NCBI GenBank assembly: GCA_951213105.1
Contig: OX578140.1
Location: 31,270,018 to 31,334,017, forward strand
From: Amaurobius ferox
Lineage: Eukaryota; Arthropoda; Arachnida; Araneae; Amaurobiidae
Length of the DNA stretch: 64,000 nucleotides
Reading direction: 5' to 3'
Shown: positions 9,076 to 20,315 of the stretch, piece by piece
Layout: each line of letters begins with the position of its first letter
Position numbering within the stretch: position 1 is the first letter of the stretch
Position numbers and translations under genes: made by a program
Notes under the pieces: model-generated
Told to the model about the DNA's origin: nothing
Database searches by the model: none
Seen by the model: the letters and a program-made list of their open reading frames with translations, nothing else

Positions 9076-11967
9076 ACAAGCATGAAGTGGGGTTACAGGA
9101 AAAAGAAAGGGAAACATGCTTATACTCCTGGTAAAAGTGTGGAGAGTGTGTTCCCCAGGGTTCATTGTATATGATAAAAGAATAAGGCTAATTGTGTTGA
9201 AAATTAAGCTAAGATTTTTGACTTTATCGCTGAATACGAATAAATAAGTGTTCAAGGATGTTAGTGTAGGGAAGAAATTGTGAGATTCTACAGACTGAGA
9301 GATTCAAATAAAATTCGGTACATTATTTCGAACGGTGAACTTAAGAGGAAGATCGTTCCAAGAATAAATCTTCAGCGTTTCGAAGAGTTTTTGAAACAAA
9401 AATGACTATTGAGAAACGTTAAGAATCGGCATTTTTTTTCGTTAAAAAAAAATTATAAGCCGCTAACATACGTTATTCGCGAGATATTTCATTATTTTGA
9501 TTTAAAATGGGAAGTATTCATAAAAAATGTTCTCTATTCAATGTATAATTACAATACTTTGATATAATAGCGTATAACTATACTTCTGATATAAGTGTAT
9601 AACTATAGCACTTCTAATTAAAAAATGAATGGGTACCATTGTTCAGGATCTATTGCAAGTCATTCTCCGATATATTAGAATTGCTACGTTTTCACTAGGA
9701 GCATGATGCTAGTGAAAAGAATAAAATGATTTCAATGTAATTGTGTATGCTTATTGTAATCTCCAACATTTGAATCTTTATTTTAAATGAGTTTTGTCAG
9801 TTTTAACTTACGTTGCTCCACTATCGAAATTGCTGGAAAGTCATGATTTAGGACACTTACTTTTGGAAAATGTTGGCACACATCGGCTCATGTGAAACAG
9901 AATTAGCCTTGTTTTATTAAATTTGTTTTGTTTATGTTTTCACTGACAACAGCATCCGATTGGAGGGAAATGGGGGGATTCATATGAAAAATTAAATTTT
10001 GAATTTTTTTGGAATGCAATGATTTTGATTTATTTCTAACTTCTACGATCAACCGTTGATTCTTATGTTCTTTCTGGACACTACGTTAAAAAACTGTGTA
10101 TAGTCTAAATCATTTGGCCACCACCATACTATTTGACAGAAATGCACAGTTCATTTAGCCACTTTCTAATTTTAATCCTAATCAAAGGGAACTTACGTCT
10201 ACCAAAATTAAATATTTCCAAAAATTCTTAGGATTGTTCAGGTGACTTGTGGCAAACCTCACTTATAAGTTCCGATTTGGTTTACTTGCGAAAGACTTTT
10301 CTTTGGTACACAAACATAAAATTGGTTTTCTTAAAATATTTTTAACTGTTTCAGAATTTGAAGATTTATTATGATCTTTTAGATTCTAACGTTAATTTCA
10401 CACCTCATTTTTATTTAATTCAATTCACGTTCAGCTAAGTATTGGATGTTAAGAGCAAAACTTATTATTCAGTTTCTTCTCTTTGGTACATTAAGCAAGT
10501 TTGCAGGATGTATAATATTAATCTCAGAATTTTCTGTATATTTTTTACAAACATTTTTAATTATTGTAGTAACTAACAATAAGTTTCCTATCCCTATTCT
10601 TCATTTTTCTGCGGATCTTTTTCTTAACTCAACTTTTCCACCTACACTACTGATCTGAAGGAACTGATATTCTGATTTAGATATTCTGATCTGAAGGAAC
10701 TTTAGATCTACTGATCTGAAGTTCCTTTTGTTCAGGATTGTAATTTTTTAAGATTAATTTACTTAGCTTAACTATGTCCTTTTTCAAGTATTTTAAAATG
10801 CTCCAACACTTTAAACTAGTTTTTAATGTGAATTGGAGACGTCTGGCATAATTAAAAACTAAACGGTTAAATTTTAACATTGTTGGCACGTTGAGCGCGG
10901 GGAGCCGTTCTTGCTCTGTCTACCGTTCAGGCGGTAGGCACACAGCGAAGATTGCTCGGCGAGGTGTTCGGTCATAGAGTATAATGTTATAACTCTGAAT
11001 GTTATAACACAAATGGAAAAACATTTTAGGGCAATACAGCCAGATAGTTAACCAAACAGGTCGTCACTATTTGTAATGTGGAAAACCAAACCACATATTT
11101 GGTTGGAATGTTTTAAAAAACTCCATTAAAATTATAACATTTATTTTTAACTTTGATACTGCCTGTCCCACGGACCGACGACGTCACCTAAACGAGAACT
11201 TCACTGTCAGTCCCCACGGACTGACGCTGCGCTTAACGTTGAATAACATCTGATGCTCAAGAACTGGAGATGCAATAATTTTGTTCCATTTGTATAATAA
11301 CTATGTTTTAGTACTAGATAATTATTGTCGATGGTGTCTCAAAACCTTTTTAAGTGACTGTTTCAGGTGACAAATATTTGCAGAAGTTTTTTTTTTTTGT
11401 AGTCTCTTAGACCATATCGAATGTCGGTTACAATATCATAACTCGGAAAGTGGCGATTTCGAGTTAAGGACATAGCCAGATTAGCAATAATATAAACTAA
11501 CCATGCAGAATGACATATCTGTAGTTTCAAAAATCGCCGTCAGAGAGCAGAAGTGCTATTATTTCAATGAGCCAGTTTTGAATCGAATCGGTCATGATTA
11601 GTGTCACTTTAGAGTTTGTATGAAAAAAGTGGAGAATTAAATTTGAGAATAATGGCGACATAAAATTTAAATAGTCCTGACATAACATTTTTAGAGAAAG
11701 TTAGTAAACTGGGACACAACTAAAAAAAAATCACAAGTCAAAATTATTTAGGCAACAAAAGTGATACAATTCAAAAAACAAAATGTCACAATTTATTAAT
11801 CAACAAGAGTGTTACAAGTTAAAGTGCCCCTTTGTTTCAGACACTAGGAAGTTGGGTCATATAATATAAGTACAATTTTTATCGTTTCGTTCGAAGTTCA
11901 ATGGGTTGTTCTAAAAAATTTGAAGTTTTATTTTTTGTTTTAGCTCATGCTGAAAACCTAGATTTTT
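9076..11967. other. Intronic DNA; only small motifs seen
   Basis: It contains a 10-bp-arm hairpin (9689-9698 / 9709-9718, ttttcactag) and a three-fold ctgatctgaaggaact repeat at about 10651-10720. Two GC-richer patches lie at 10890-10970 and 11160-11235, the second with cagtccccacggactg. No domain-like reading frame is present. Confidence 0.5.
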
Positions 11968-13105
11968 AACACTTTACAACATAGTTGAAAAGTGTTTGAC
12001 TTTGTTCATTCTGTCTGTCCGTTAGCACGATAACTGCCGTAAAAATGACTTTATCAAAATGAAATTCTAGTATGTTCTTCAGACGATCTGTGGGACCTAT
12101 GGGAAATATAAATAAATATCACCCAATTAGTTTTGGATTGAACCCGGGTTGAAAAAATAAAATACATTGAACCCTATGGGACCTAGTTTTTCAAACATTT
12201 TTTAAGCGAATTTCAAATTCACAAATCGCTTCGAAAGTTTTAGGAAATATTCAAATTATCCCATAAAATATATAAAAAATTTTTTAGAAATATATATTCA
12301 GCAGTTTCTTAAAAGAAATTAAAATAATTAACCCATTATATGAAGAGATCATACGACCTTTATATGAAGAGATCACGTGACTCACTTCAAAATAAAATAT
12401 GGCATCCATCTTGTGTCATAATCGTGATTTTTAAAGTTCTTTTAAATTTATATTTAGTGTTGCGTCCGTCCTAAAACCTCTTTATTTTTGCTTAATTTCT
12501 GTGTATTTATATTCTGCTCCAACGCAATTACAATATTTTTGAGTATAAATGATCAACAAACTTTGATTGTTTCTACAACGAAGCCCAATTTTTACTTATG
12601 GAAATTGTAAACACATCAAGCTGTAAGATGAGTTGTATAAGAATTGCTGAATTTTTTTAACGCAAAATTATTTTGCGCTAGAGTCTGCAATATAGTTGAT
12701 ATGAATGAAACGGTCATTTATTTAACATAGAGAACAGACGATTTTATAGCAAACTTTTTCGGTGAAGTTTTAAGCACTTTTATCTCCGTAGTTTAAAGTT
12801 TTAAGTAAAATAAATTATTGTAGTAGTGCGACGAATGAAAGAAATAGAATAAAAGTGCATGAATGAAATATTTATAGCTTTTACATAGAGAAGCGATTTT
12901 TATTTCAATAACATCATTTGAATAAAGTGCATTTTTTCGATGAAACTTTAAGTTTTCAAATATAATAAATTATTGTAGTATTATGATAATTTTGAAAAAT
13001 ATTACAGCTGAATGTATCGCATTTTAGAGATGTTTAAATAAAATTGCATTGCAGTTGGAAAATTTTTCATAATCATTGCTTTATGCATGATTGATCTTTC
13101 TTGTA
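11968..13105 (+). repeat. Unclassified interspersed repeat R1, copy 1
   Basis: It aligns in the same orientation with 24991-26303 from a 5' hairpin (aacactttacaac/gttgaaaagtgtt, 11968-11996) to a shared 3' end tgattgatctttcttgta. Landmarks in common are a tctgtccgt segment followed by cacgataactgc, then ggattgaacccgggttgaaa, and repeated 'aaataaattattgtagtattgtgat' blocks. There is no coding capacity and no clear target duplication, so the class is unknown. Confidence 0.8.
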
Positions 13106-13513
13106 GAGTTATGATGATGTTATTTTAGCCGACGTGCGATGCGTAGTACGTACTTTGTTACTTTGAGCTGCATTGAGTAAGCCTGTGATGTAGAACAATT
13201 CGGATTCTGCTCGTGACCGAAAATTGTAGGTTTGAAATTACTGGACTAGTAAGCTAACGATTCTACAAACGTAAAATATCTATCAAATCGGAATTCTGAA
13301 AGTCGAAAATACTTACTCGTAATGGCAATAAAATTTCCACCAGTTTTAACCAATCTTTTTATGCTCTATCTTTAGAGTTAATTTAACATTTCACATACAG
13401 CGTGTCAAGGAAAGTAATCGAGCAGGCCAATAACACTTAAGTATTATGCATAAAAAAATTTAAGGTGACTATGTATAAGAAATCCCCTATGGCGCTATAG
13501 ATTGAGATATTAG
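13106..13513. other. Intronic DNA without feature
   Basis: This is non-repetitive AT-rich sequence ending in a possible weak splice acceptor (gatattag) at 13513. Confidence 0.4.
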
Positions 13514-13720
13514 AGGACAGACTCATTTCATTTGAAGGGTAAACAGGGCTATCTTGCTTCCTGTTTCGCAGCTAGAGGAAAAGTAATTATAAAGTTGCAG
13601 AGTGCTGAAAAATTTGCAAATCATATTTATCCATCAGCAAAAGATAAAGAACTCAGAAAATCTCTGCATAGTCTAATTTCCCCCGAAACAATTGAACATT
13701 TAAAAAATGAGGCAGAATAA
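13514..13720 (+). CDS. Small coding-like frame; alternative last exon or retroposed fragment
   Basis: After an in-frame TAG whose AG could serve as acceptor (13511-13513), 68 codons stay open to TAA at 13718. The composition is protein-like and unlike neighbouring frames: a basic segment (ARGKVIIKL), then EKFANHIYPSAKDKELRKSL and a Leu/Ile-rich end ISPETIEHLKNEAE. AATAAA at 13716 overlaps the stop. If spliced from 1368 the phase (0) fits, so it could be an alternative terminal exon of gene 1. It could equally be a fragment of another retroposed gene. I do not recognise the family. Confidence 0.35.
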   Translation, partial: RTDSFHLKGKQGYLASCFAARGKVIIKLQSAEKFANHIYPSAKDKELRKSLHSLISPETIEHLKNEAE

Positions 13721-13721
13721 A

Positions 13722-15261
13722 ATTGACATTATACACAATTCATAATGTTAATCTACAGCAATGGTGCATGTTTGCACACGTGTAATGTCTCCACGTGAAT
13801 TTTTCAATATATTTGTTTACTCCGTTACATTCATATAATTAAAATCGTTTCTTTTAAAATTGTTAGTTATTTTGCAGCTTTTGCTGTGGTATAAAAAAAA
13901 TTCTTGGAACTTATTTTGCAAAGGTCTACCCAACTTAAATTGACGTTTTCGCTATATCAAACTGGAATAGGGATAGTCATTTTCTCCCTGAAAAAGCGCG
14001 TCAGCCTTCTTAATGTTGCTTCTTCGTTACAGCACCATAGGGGTTCCTATGCACCTGCATAAAATATAAGATAATGCGACACGACTGCTCCTGATTTAGT
14101 TCCTACTGTTTCGGAAAAGGTTATGAAAGTCCAGAATCAGCTAAATTAACAAACTTATCAAACCACTATGAGCAACGTGTTTTCCTTTTAAGAATTCAAT
14201 TAAACAGATGCAATCTTGATGTTAAAGTTACGACATTTTCAGTTAGTGAAGGGATTTAGGACGGTTTACATTTGTTTGATCTAGATGTAAATTAAAAATA
14301 TAATTTTTTTCATTTTATCGTTGACAAATCAAATATTCAAAAGCATATGAGTGGCGCATTTAAAATCGATTCTTTTTATTTCTATAATGCAGGACCTGTG
14401 TAAATTTGAATAAAATTTCAAAGTCAGATAATTTTTGCTATGTTTGTGTTTTAATAATAAAATTTACCTTTCTAAGTTCCCTCTTAGGACATTTTTCAAC
14501 TAAATTAACTCTCCTAATACCGTGTAGTCTGACTTCGATATATTGTTGAAAAATCCTTATGTTTTGCTGCAAAACATTTAAAAGTTGACTTTAATCGGAG
14601 AAAATGATCATTAGTTTCAGTTCTATTTAAGTGGTAGTATCTTTTTCATTACAGTAAGTAAAATATGATAGATGGATCTATGTCTTCCTTTCCACCTATC
14701 TATAATAATAAAACTTCTGTTTGCCTGTATTTCCTTGTGCTCAGCGTAGCGAAAAATCCTATTGACCCACAGCTAGGAAATTCGGTACAGGGATACTTAT
14801 GATCGGTATAATTTTGTGATCAAACTTGGGTTGACTTTCTGGTTATAAATATATCCATGTAATCTCTTTGCAATCCGAGCCTGACCCTATTTTCTTAAAG
14901 AGCTTCCCATGAGTTAGATTGCAAAAGTGCCTTAATCTTGTAGATATTTTAATTCTAGCAAATTGTAAAATATTTTGTTAAATAATGGCAAAATATATTA
15001 AATTTCTTTTCTCATTTATATGAAACTCAGTAGGTGTTAAATGCCATTTACATTATTTATAACTTATAAAGTGCGCGAGTGACTGACTATTCAACCTGAG
15101 TAGCAGTAGTGTTAAAAAAAAAATAAGTTGCGAAATGAGGTTAATGTCTCGTACAGAAAAGTTTTGAGTTAGTTACCAATCAGGATAGTTACACTAAATT
15201 GGTCGAACAGTGAGGCTCGAATCATAGCGAAAAATGGCTAAATGTTCCTTTGTGCACTTAA
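13722..15261. other. Intronic DNA without assignable feature
   Basis: At 14698 'atctataataataaaacttctg' resembles the terminus of a Helitron-like element, but no matching other end was found. The rest is AT-rich single-copy-looking sequence. Confidence 0.4.
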
Positions 15262-16029
15262 GGGTGAGCGACAGTAAATTTTCTGCCCTATCCGCGCTTT
15301 GTTAACTTTCGCGGCACACATATTTCGTCGAAATTCTGCTCAAACAGTTGCGAAATATTTTCTGAAAGATAAAATGCAATGCTTAGATTATATTAAAACT
15401 AAATTTAATGCCCAAAAGACATAGAATATATTTTTTATTTTAATCCAAAATATTTTTGGTGCTGCCATCTGATGTCGTAATTTAATTGATACCAATTATT
15501 TTTATTTTTTAATGAACATTTTTAAATATCTATTCCTTCTAATACAGTGTTAAATACAACAACAGATCATATTTAATAATAATGCCACAATCACGGAAAG
15601 GTAATTTATCATTCTATAAATTTGATAAGGGATCTGAATGTACATCACTGAAGACTGCAGTTTTGTCTTTAAGTTCCTTTGTCTTCAAGTCCAAGTACGT
15701 TTCCGTGATTATGGCATTATATATGATCTGTTGTTGTATTTAATAGCGTATTAGAAGGAATAGCTATTTAAAAATGTTCATTAAAAAATAAAAATAGTCG
15801 GTATGAATTAAATTACGACAACAGATGGCAGCACCAAAAATATTTTAAATTAAAATAAAACATATATTCTATGTTTTGAGTATTAAATTTAGTTTTAATA
15901 TAATCTAAGCATTGTATTTTATCTATCAGAAAATATTTCGCAACTGTTTGAGCAGAATTTCGGCGAAATATGTGTGCCGCGAAAGTTAACAAAGCGCGGA
16001 TAGGGCAGAAAATTTACTGACGCTCACCC
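15262..16029. mobile_element. TTAA-flanked foldback MITE, copy 1 (768 bp)
   Basis: TTAA at 15258-15261 and 16030-16033 flank near-perfect inverted ends (gggtgagcg-a/t-cagtaaatt). The arms are about 340-350 bp each and the unique centre is about 100 bp (about 15605-15705). TTAA target choice suggests mobilisation by a piggyBac-type transposase. It has no coding capacity. A second copy is at 45275-46024 with the central loop in the opposite orientation. Confidence 0.88.
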
Positions 16030-16033
16030 TTAA

Positions 16034-16950
16034 GTTACACTAAATTGTGGCACTGAACAGCAGTTGAGTTTCTAGTTTGTTTACGGGAGATACTGTGATC
16101 ATGTGCCTTCTAGGAAATATTGCTAGTCAACGTTTACCCATTAGAAACATCATGTGAAAGTTTAGGTTTATAGATAATAGAATTACGGATATACGATTCT
16201 GGAAGGTGATTACGTGACTATGCTCCCGAAGGAGGATTGGGCTCGAAAAGTTTCGCAGTTAACCCGATGAGTCAGTCTGTCATGACCAGAGCGTTTGAAA
16301 AGAAGTTTCTGATATCTCAATTAATATCGATCAATATCAAAACCGCTGCCGTTTTAAAATTCGTTTTGGCCACGATCCTGTTATAACTAGAATAACTCAA
16401 TTTTATACGGTTGCCTCAATTACGTGGTTATTTGATGCAAATACTTGTTTTACTAGAAATCCTGTCTAGAACTATGCAGGATAACAGCTCTGCGTTTTTT
16501 TGCTGAGGAAGACTCAGATAATAGAGAAAACAGGAGCAGCAACAGTGATGTAACCGGTCATAATCGGAATGACTTGTCGGTAGTTTTCATACGCACCCTA
16601 GGCTGAATGAATTCTTTTCCGTGAGGGGGGGGGGGAGAAGGGCATTCCTGAAACAACGCATTACTGTAGGAAGGATTAGACCTTTACGCCTCCACGATGC
16701 GTCTACAATTGAGTGATAATCTATTGTATAATGCAAGATCTATGGGTGTGATATGGAAATATATTTTCTAAGTGCTTGACTGCGGCAGAAAACCCATATA
16801 AAGTTTCTAGCTTAAGATACGGTGATAACGTGCCAGTCCTCCAACTTCGTATGAAAGAGCTGCTTTTCATGTGTATAGTTTATGCAATTAAATTGTAACG
16901 AGGCAAAATATAAACTATGTGGCTATCAAACAATGGGCTTTTTGTTCTAG
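16034..16950. other. 3' end of the gene 1 intron
   Basis: A G-run (about 12 G) lies at about 16625. The stretch ends in a polypyrimidine-like tttttgttctag acceptor at 16939-16950. No other feature is seen. Confidence 0.6.
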
Positions 16951-19269
16951 GCTGAAGTTCTAACAAGCAAGAATGAAGGACATCTGCTATGTAGACATAA
17001 AGAGAATTTGAGAAAAATTCTCGATGACACAACTCTTCAGAAGGAATCAATGGCCAGAAATGCCCCTGCATTTGACGAAACTTCAAAGTCAATAGAATGC
17101 AAACACAGAGAAACAATTTTGAAAAAGAACGTGAAGCCGGATGGAACTGCATCGAATGTACTCTACTGCTGTGGCGATATGAACAGAATTTCACCGGATA
17201 TTGGTGAAACTTCAAATTCTGTGACGTCCTCGTTTAAAGACAATGTTTCAAATTGTGATAAAAATTCAGAAGCCATAGTTGAGGGAAAACGTTTTGAGGC
17301 ATTCCCTCATCCTTCGAATAATGAAGAAGGAAAAGCGCTAACACATGCATCTACACGCGAATCAAGAGATAAAACTGAAGCAGATTCAAACAAACCACTG
17401 CCCCTTGCATCTGGGTCCAGTACTTCCGTTATTAATTTACCATCTTTGTCAAAGTCACCGCAATCTGATTTTTCGATAAAATCATCAGACTGTTTTAAAG
17501 TTCCAGCAGTGCCAAAACATTCGCGAAATTCGCCCAAAACTCGAGTAAACAAAAGTCCGAATTTAGAAGTGTCTCCCGGTACATCCAAAGTGGGGTCCGA
17601 AGACCTCCACACTCCCCCCTCTGTAAGACCCAAAAGACCAACAACTCTCGATCTCAGCCCTTGTACGTCATATTTTACATTTAGTCCAAGTAATCAAGCA
17701 TATACATGGAGGCAGTGTCGCAGTTTGCCAAATGTCAATCTAGTTCCGAAGAAAAACAGTAGAAGATCCAGTATAAATTTCGAAAACCCTAATCGTTCAG
17801 TTAAAGCGCTTTTCACAGGCGAATACAAATCTAAAACGCCAGAATCTTCAGTATCATCCATTGCGATTGAAAAAGTTAAGGAAGATTTCTTAAAAGCTCA
17901 CATTGAAGCCGTTGGTTCAAGTGATGCGTCAAAATCCGAATCTAAAGAACACATTTCAGGTGCAAAATGTACCTCAGAAAGTTCAGTATCAAATACTTTG
18001 AGTAATAAAAATAAAATTCGTAAAAAATTGATTTTTGTATCTCAATCATGTGATTATACTAATGTGACTCCAACATTGCAGGATAGTACGTCCTCCTTGT
18101 CTCGCGGGATTTCTCCAAGTGTCGCAAATCTACATATAACGGGTTCGACTTCTAAATCGGGACCAGGAAATGCTAGGACAGAGTCTTTGAAGAGTAAAGA
18201 TACTGATCTTCTTACTTCAGAATCTTCAAGCAGTAGTCTCAAAAGAGCACGTACTTCTTTGGATTCAGATGAAAACACAGCAACACAGCGTCAAAGGGAT
18301 GATGCATCTGAAGAAACCAAAAAAGAACATTCAAAAATTAAGATGGCTGATTCTTCGTCTCCCAAGAGAAAGATTGATGATACTGATCACCTTATTTCAA
18401 AATCTTCGAACATTAGCCCCAAAAGAGCACGTGCTTCTCAGGATTCAGATGAAAACAGAGCAACAGAAGTTGTAACAAGCCGTCAAAGGGATGATGCATC
18501 TCCAGAAACCAAAAAAGAACATTCAAAAATTAAGGTGACTGATTCGTTGTCTCCTAAGAGTAAGATTGAAGATACTGATCGTCTTATTTCAAAATCTTCG
18601 AGCATTAGTCCCAAAAAAGCAAGTGTTTCTCCTGATTCAGATATAAACACAGCAACAGAAGTTGTAATAAGTAGTCAGAATGATGATACACCTGGAGAAA
18701 TGAAAAAAGAACATTCAGAAATTAAGGTGGCTGATTCCTCGTCTCCCAAGAGTAAGATTGAAGATTCGGATCCCCTTATTTCAAAATCTTCGAGCATTAG
18801 TCCCAAAAGAGCACGTACTTCTCCGGATTCAGATAAAAACGCAGCAACAGAAGTTGTAATAAGCAGTCAGAGTGATGATACACCTGAAGAATTAAAAAAA
18901 GAACAGCCAGAAATTACGAAAACTATATCTTCGTCTCCGAAGAGAAAGATTGCCGATACTGATAATCTTATTTCAGAATCAAGCACTAAGCCCAAAAAAT
19001 TACGTCTTTCTTCGGATTTAGATGAAAGCGAACCAACAGAAGCTGTAATTAGCCGCCTGAGTGATGATACAATCGAAGAAGAGCATTCACATTCCATAAC
19101 GAATCCAGAACAGAACATAACGAATCCAGAACAGAAAGAAGCAGCGGGCGACGTTCTAGAAAAGCAAAAGCAAGACGTGTCAATATCAGCTACTTCGACA
19201 CCGTCTAAAAGTGTAGAAGATAGTGCAGATATGAAGTCTGATACAGAAAGGAAAGGAAAAGTTGATTGA
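16951..19269 (+). CDS. Gene 1, last exon: Ser/Lys-rich protein with 64-residue tandem repeats
   Basis: Acceptor tttttgttctag|gct opens a phase-0 frame that runs 772 codons to TGA at 19267. Joined to 607-1368 it gives about 1021 residues from the ATG at 622. No globular domain is recognised. The N-terminal third has a Cys/His-containing stretch (LLCRHKENL) and Ser/Thr-rich linker. Around exon residues 245-285 is a basic segment (SLPNVNLVPKKNSRRSS, then INFENPNRSVKALF), the most sequence-specific part. From nt 18199 five tandem repeats follow, each with an acidic start, an SPKR/SPKK basic motif and a KKEHSKIK-like end. The alternation of SPK(R/K) and acidic patches suggests chromatin or nuclear scaffolding and CDK-type phosphorylation, but this is inference. 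'RRSSINFENP' faintly recalls the RRVSFADP motif of RIF1, which is not enough to name it. Frames open on other strands here are shadows of the repeats. Confidence 0.82.
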   Translation, partial: AEVLTSKNEGHLLCRHKENLRKILDDTTLQKESMARNAPAFDETSKSIECKHRETILKKNVKPDGTASNVLYCCGDMNRISPDIGETSNSVTSSFKDNVSNCDKNSEAIVEGKRFEAFPHPSNNEEGKALTHASTRESRDKTEADSNKPLPLASGSSTSVINLPSLSKSPQSDFSIKSSDCFKVPAVPKHSRNSPKTRVNKSPNLEVSPGTSKVGSEDLHTPPSVRPKRPTTLDLSPCTSYFTFSPSNQAYTWRQCRSLPNVNLVPKKNSRRSSINFENPNRSVKALFTGEYKSKTPESSVSSIAIEKVKEDFLKAHIEAVGSSDASKSESKEHISGAKCTSESSVSNTLSNKNKIRKKLIFVSQSCDYTNVTPTLQDSTSSLSRGISPSVANLHITGSTSKSGPGNARTESLKSKDTDLLTSESSSSSLKRARTSLDSDENTATQRQRDDASEETKKEHSKIKMADSSSPKRKIDDTDHLISKSSNISPKRARASQDSDENRATEVVTSRQRDDASPETKKEHSKIKVTDSLSPKSKIEDTDRLISKSSSISPKKASVSPDSDINTATEVVISSQNDDTPGEMKKEHSEIKVADSSSPKSKIEDSDPLISKSSSISPKRARTSPDSDKNAATEVVISSQSDDTPEELKKEQPEITKTISSSPKRKIADTDNLISESSTKPKKLRLSSDLDESEPTEAVISRLSDDTIEEEHSHSITNPEQNITNPEQKEAAGDVLEKQKQDVSISATSTPSKSVEDSADMKSDTERKGKVD
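18199..19096 (+). repeat. Five in-frame coding repeats of about 192 bp
   Basis: Units start at 18199 (180 bp, lacking four codons), 18379, 18571 and 18763 (192 bp each) and 18955 (partial, diverged). Each unit encodes D-(T/S)-D-x-L-I-S-K-S-S, then an SPK(R/K)A-type basic motif, DSDEN-A-TEVV and a KKEH-S-I-K segment. Unit 2 to unit 4 similarity is highest, consistent with duplication by unequal crossing-over. Confidence 0.92.
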
Positions 19270-19402
19270 CTTGAATTTGCTTAGATGAAAATTTAAAATT
19301 TTTAAAAATGTATTTACACATTTTACATTGTGAACTCATTTTGTGTTACCAGTAGTGTTAGTGCTTCAAATTGTACAAATTTTAAATCGTCATATGTATT
19401 TA

Positions 19403-19408
19403 AATAAA
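19403..19408 (+). promoter_or_regulatory. Polyadenylation signal AATAAA of gene 1
   Basis: AATAAA with an overlapping second aataaa lies 134 bases after the TGA, followed by a T-rich/TGT element (tgttttgtttatttt). This gives a short 3' UTR and supports 16951-19269 as the last exon. Confidence 0.65.
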
Positions 19409-19429
19409 TAAATTTAAGAAAATGTTTTG

Positions 19430-20315
19430 TTTATTTTAAATTTTAGATCATGAATTTTATAGACTTGAAAATCTATAAGAGATACTATAGATAAAAAAGT
19501 AGTTATTTCACAAAACTTTCGATCCTTAACTTACTTAAAACTTTCGATAACCTTTCATAGTCCTTTTACTTGTCAGTTCATCAGGACATTTATATCGGTT
19601 ACTTAAATTGTTATGGTTATATTTTCATACTACCAAAAATACATTGTTCAGCATGTAGTTCAGATTTCCTGATGGAATGCGAAATATACATAAGTAAAAC
19701 ACCCCATTTAGAATAACTTCCGTTTTGATTTTAAATTCCCATTTGCCATTTTAATTCGAAATTCTTATTCGCCATTTTGATAATAAATTCTCATTGGTAA
19801 ATTTCAAGTGAAGTCGAAGAACTGAAAAATGGCTAATACTTCGCAACTCCTTCAGCAATGCTAAATCCAACAGCAAAAAACAAAAACCCATACTGTTTAT
19901 AGCAGATAATACAATCGCAGACTTTTGTGGTGATATGTAAATGCATTTAAAGTATATATATCATGAATCCAAATTATTTTGTATGTACGTGATTAATTGC
20001 AGAAATGAAAATAAACATCAAATTCATAAGTAAACAATTACATTCAGAAATATAAATGTTACATTTTTTTATATTTGGGGATTCTATTGACTGCCGAGCT
20101 CAGTTGAAAAAACTGCATTGGTTTATATACTTTAAAAAGTATATTCGGGAACGATATTACTTCCAATCCGAAACTATAGTTTTCATGAAATTGTATCAAA
20201 TCAATGAAAACAGTAATAAGTGATTGAATACGCATTTAAATACATTAAAAGAATGAGCAGTTTTATATGTTGATAATTTAAATTTCAATATATTTCGTAT
20301 TTAATTTATTTCAAA
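19430..20315. other. Intergenic, no feature seen
   Basis: AT-rich sequence between the gene 1 end and the second Helitron. No open frame or repeat boundary is recognised. Confidence 0.6.

Noticed and set aside
10879..11233. A TTAA-bounded element around the GC-rich patches
   Set aside because: TTAA sites are present on both sides, but the supposed ends are not inverted repeats of each other.
14698..15100. A third Helitron or related element starting atctataataata
   Set aside because: The start is suggestive but no CTRR end with a hairpin could be located.
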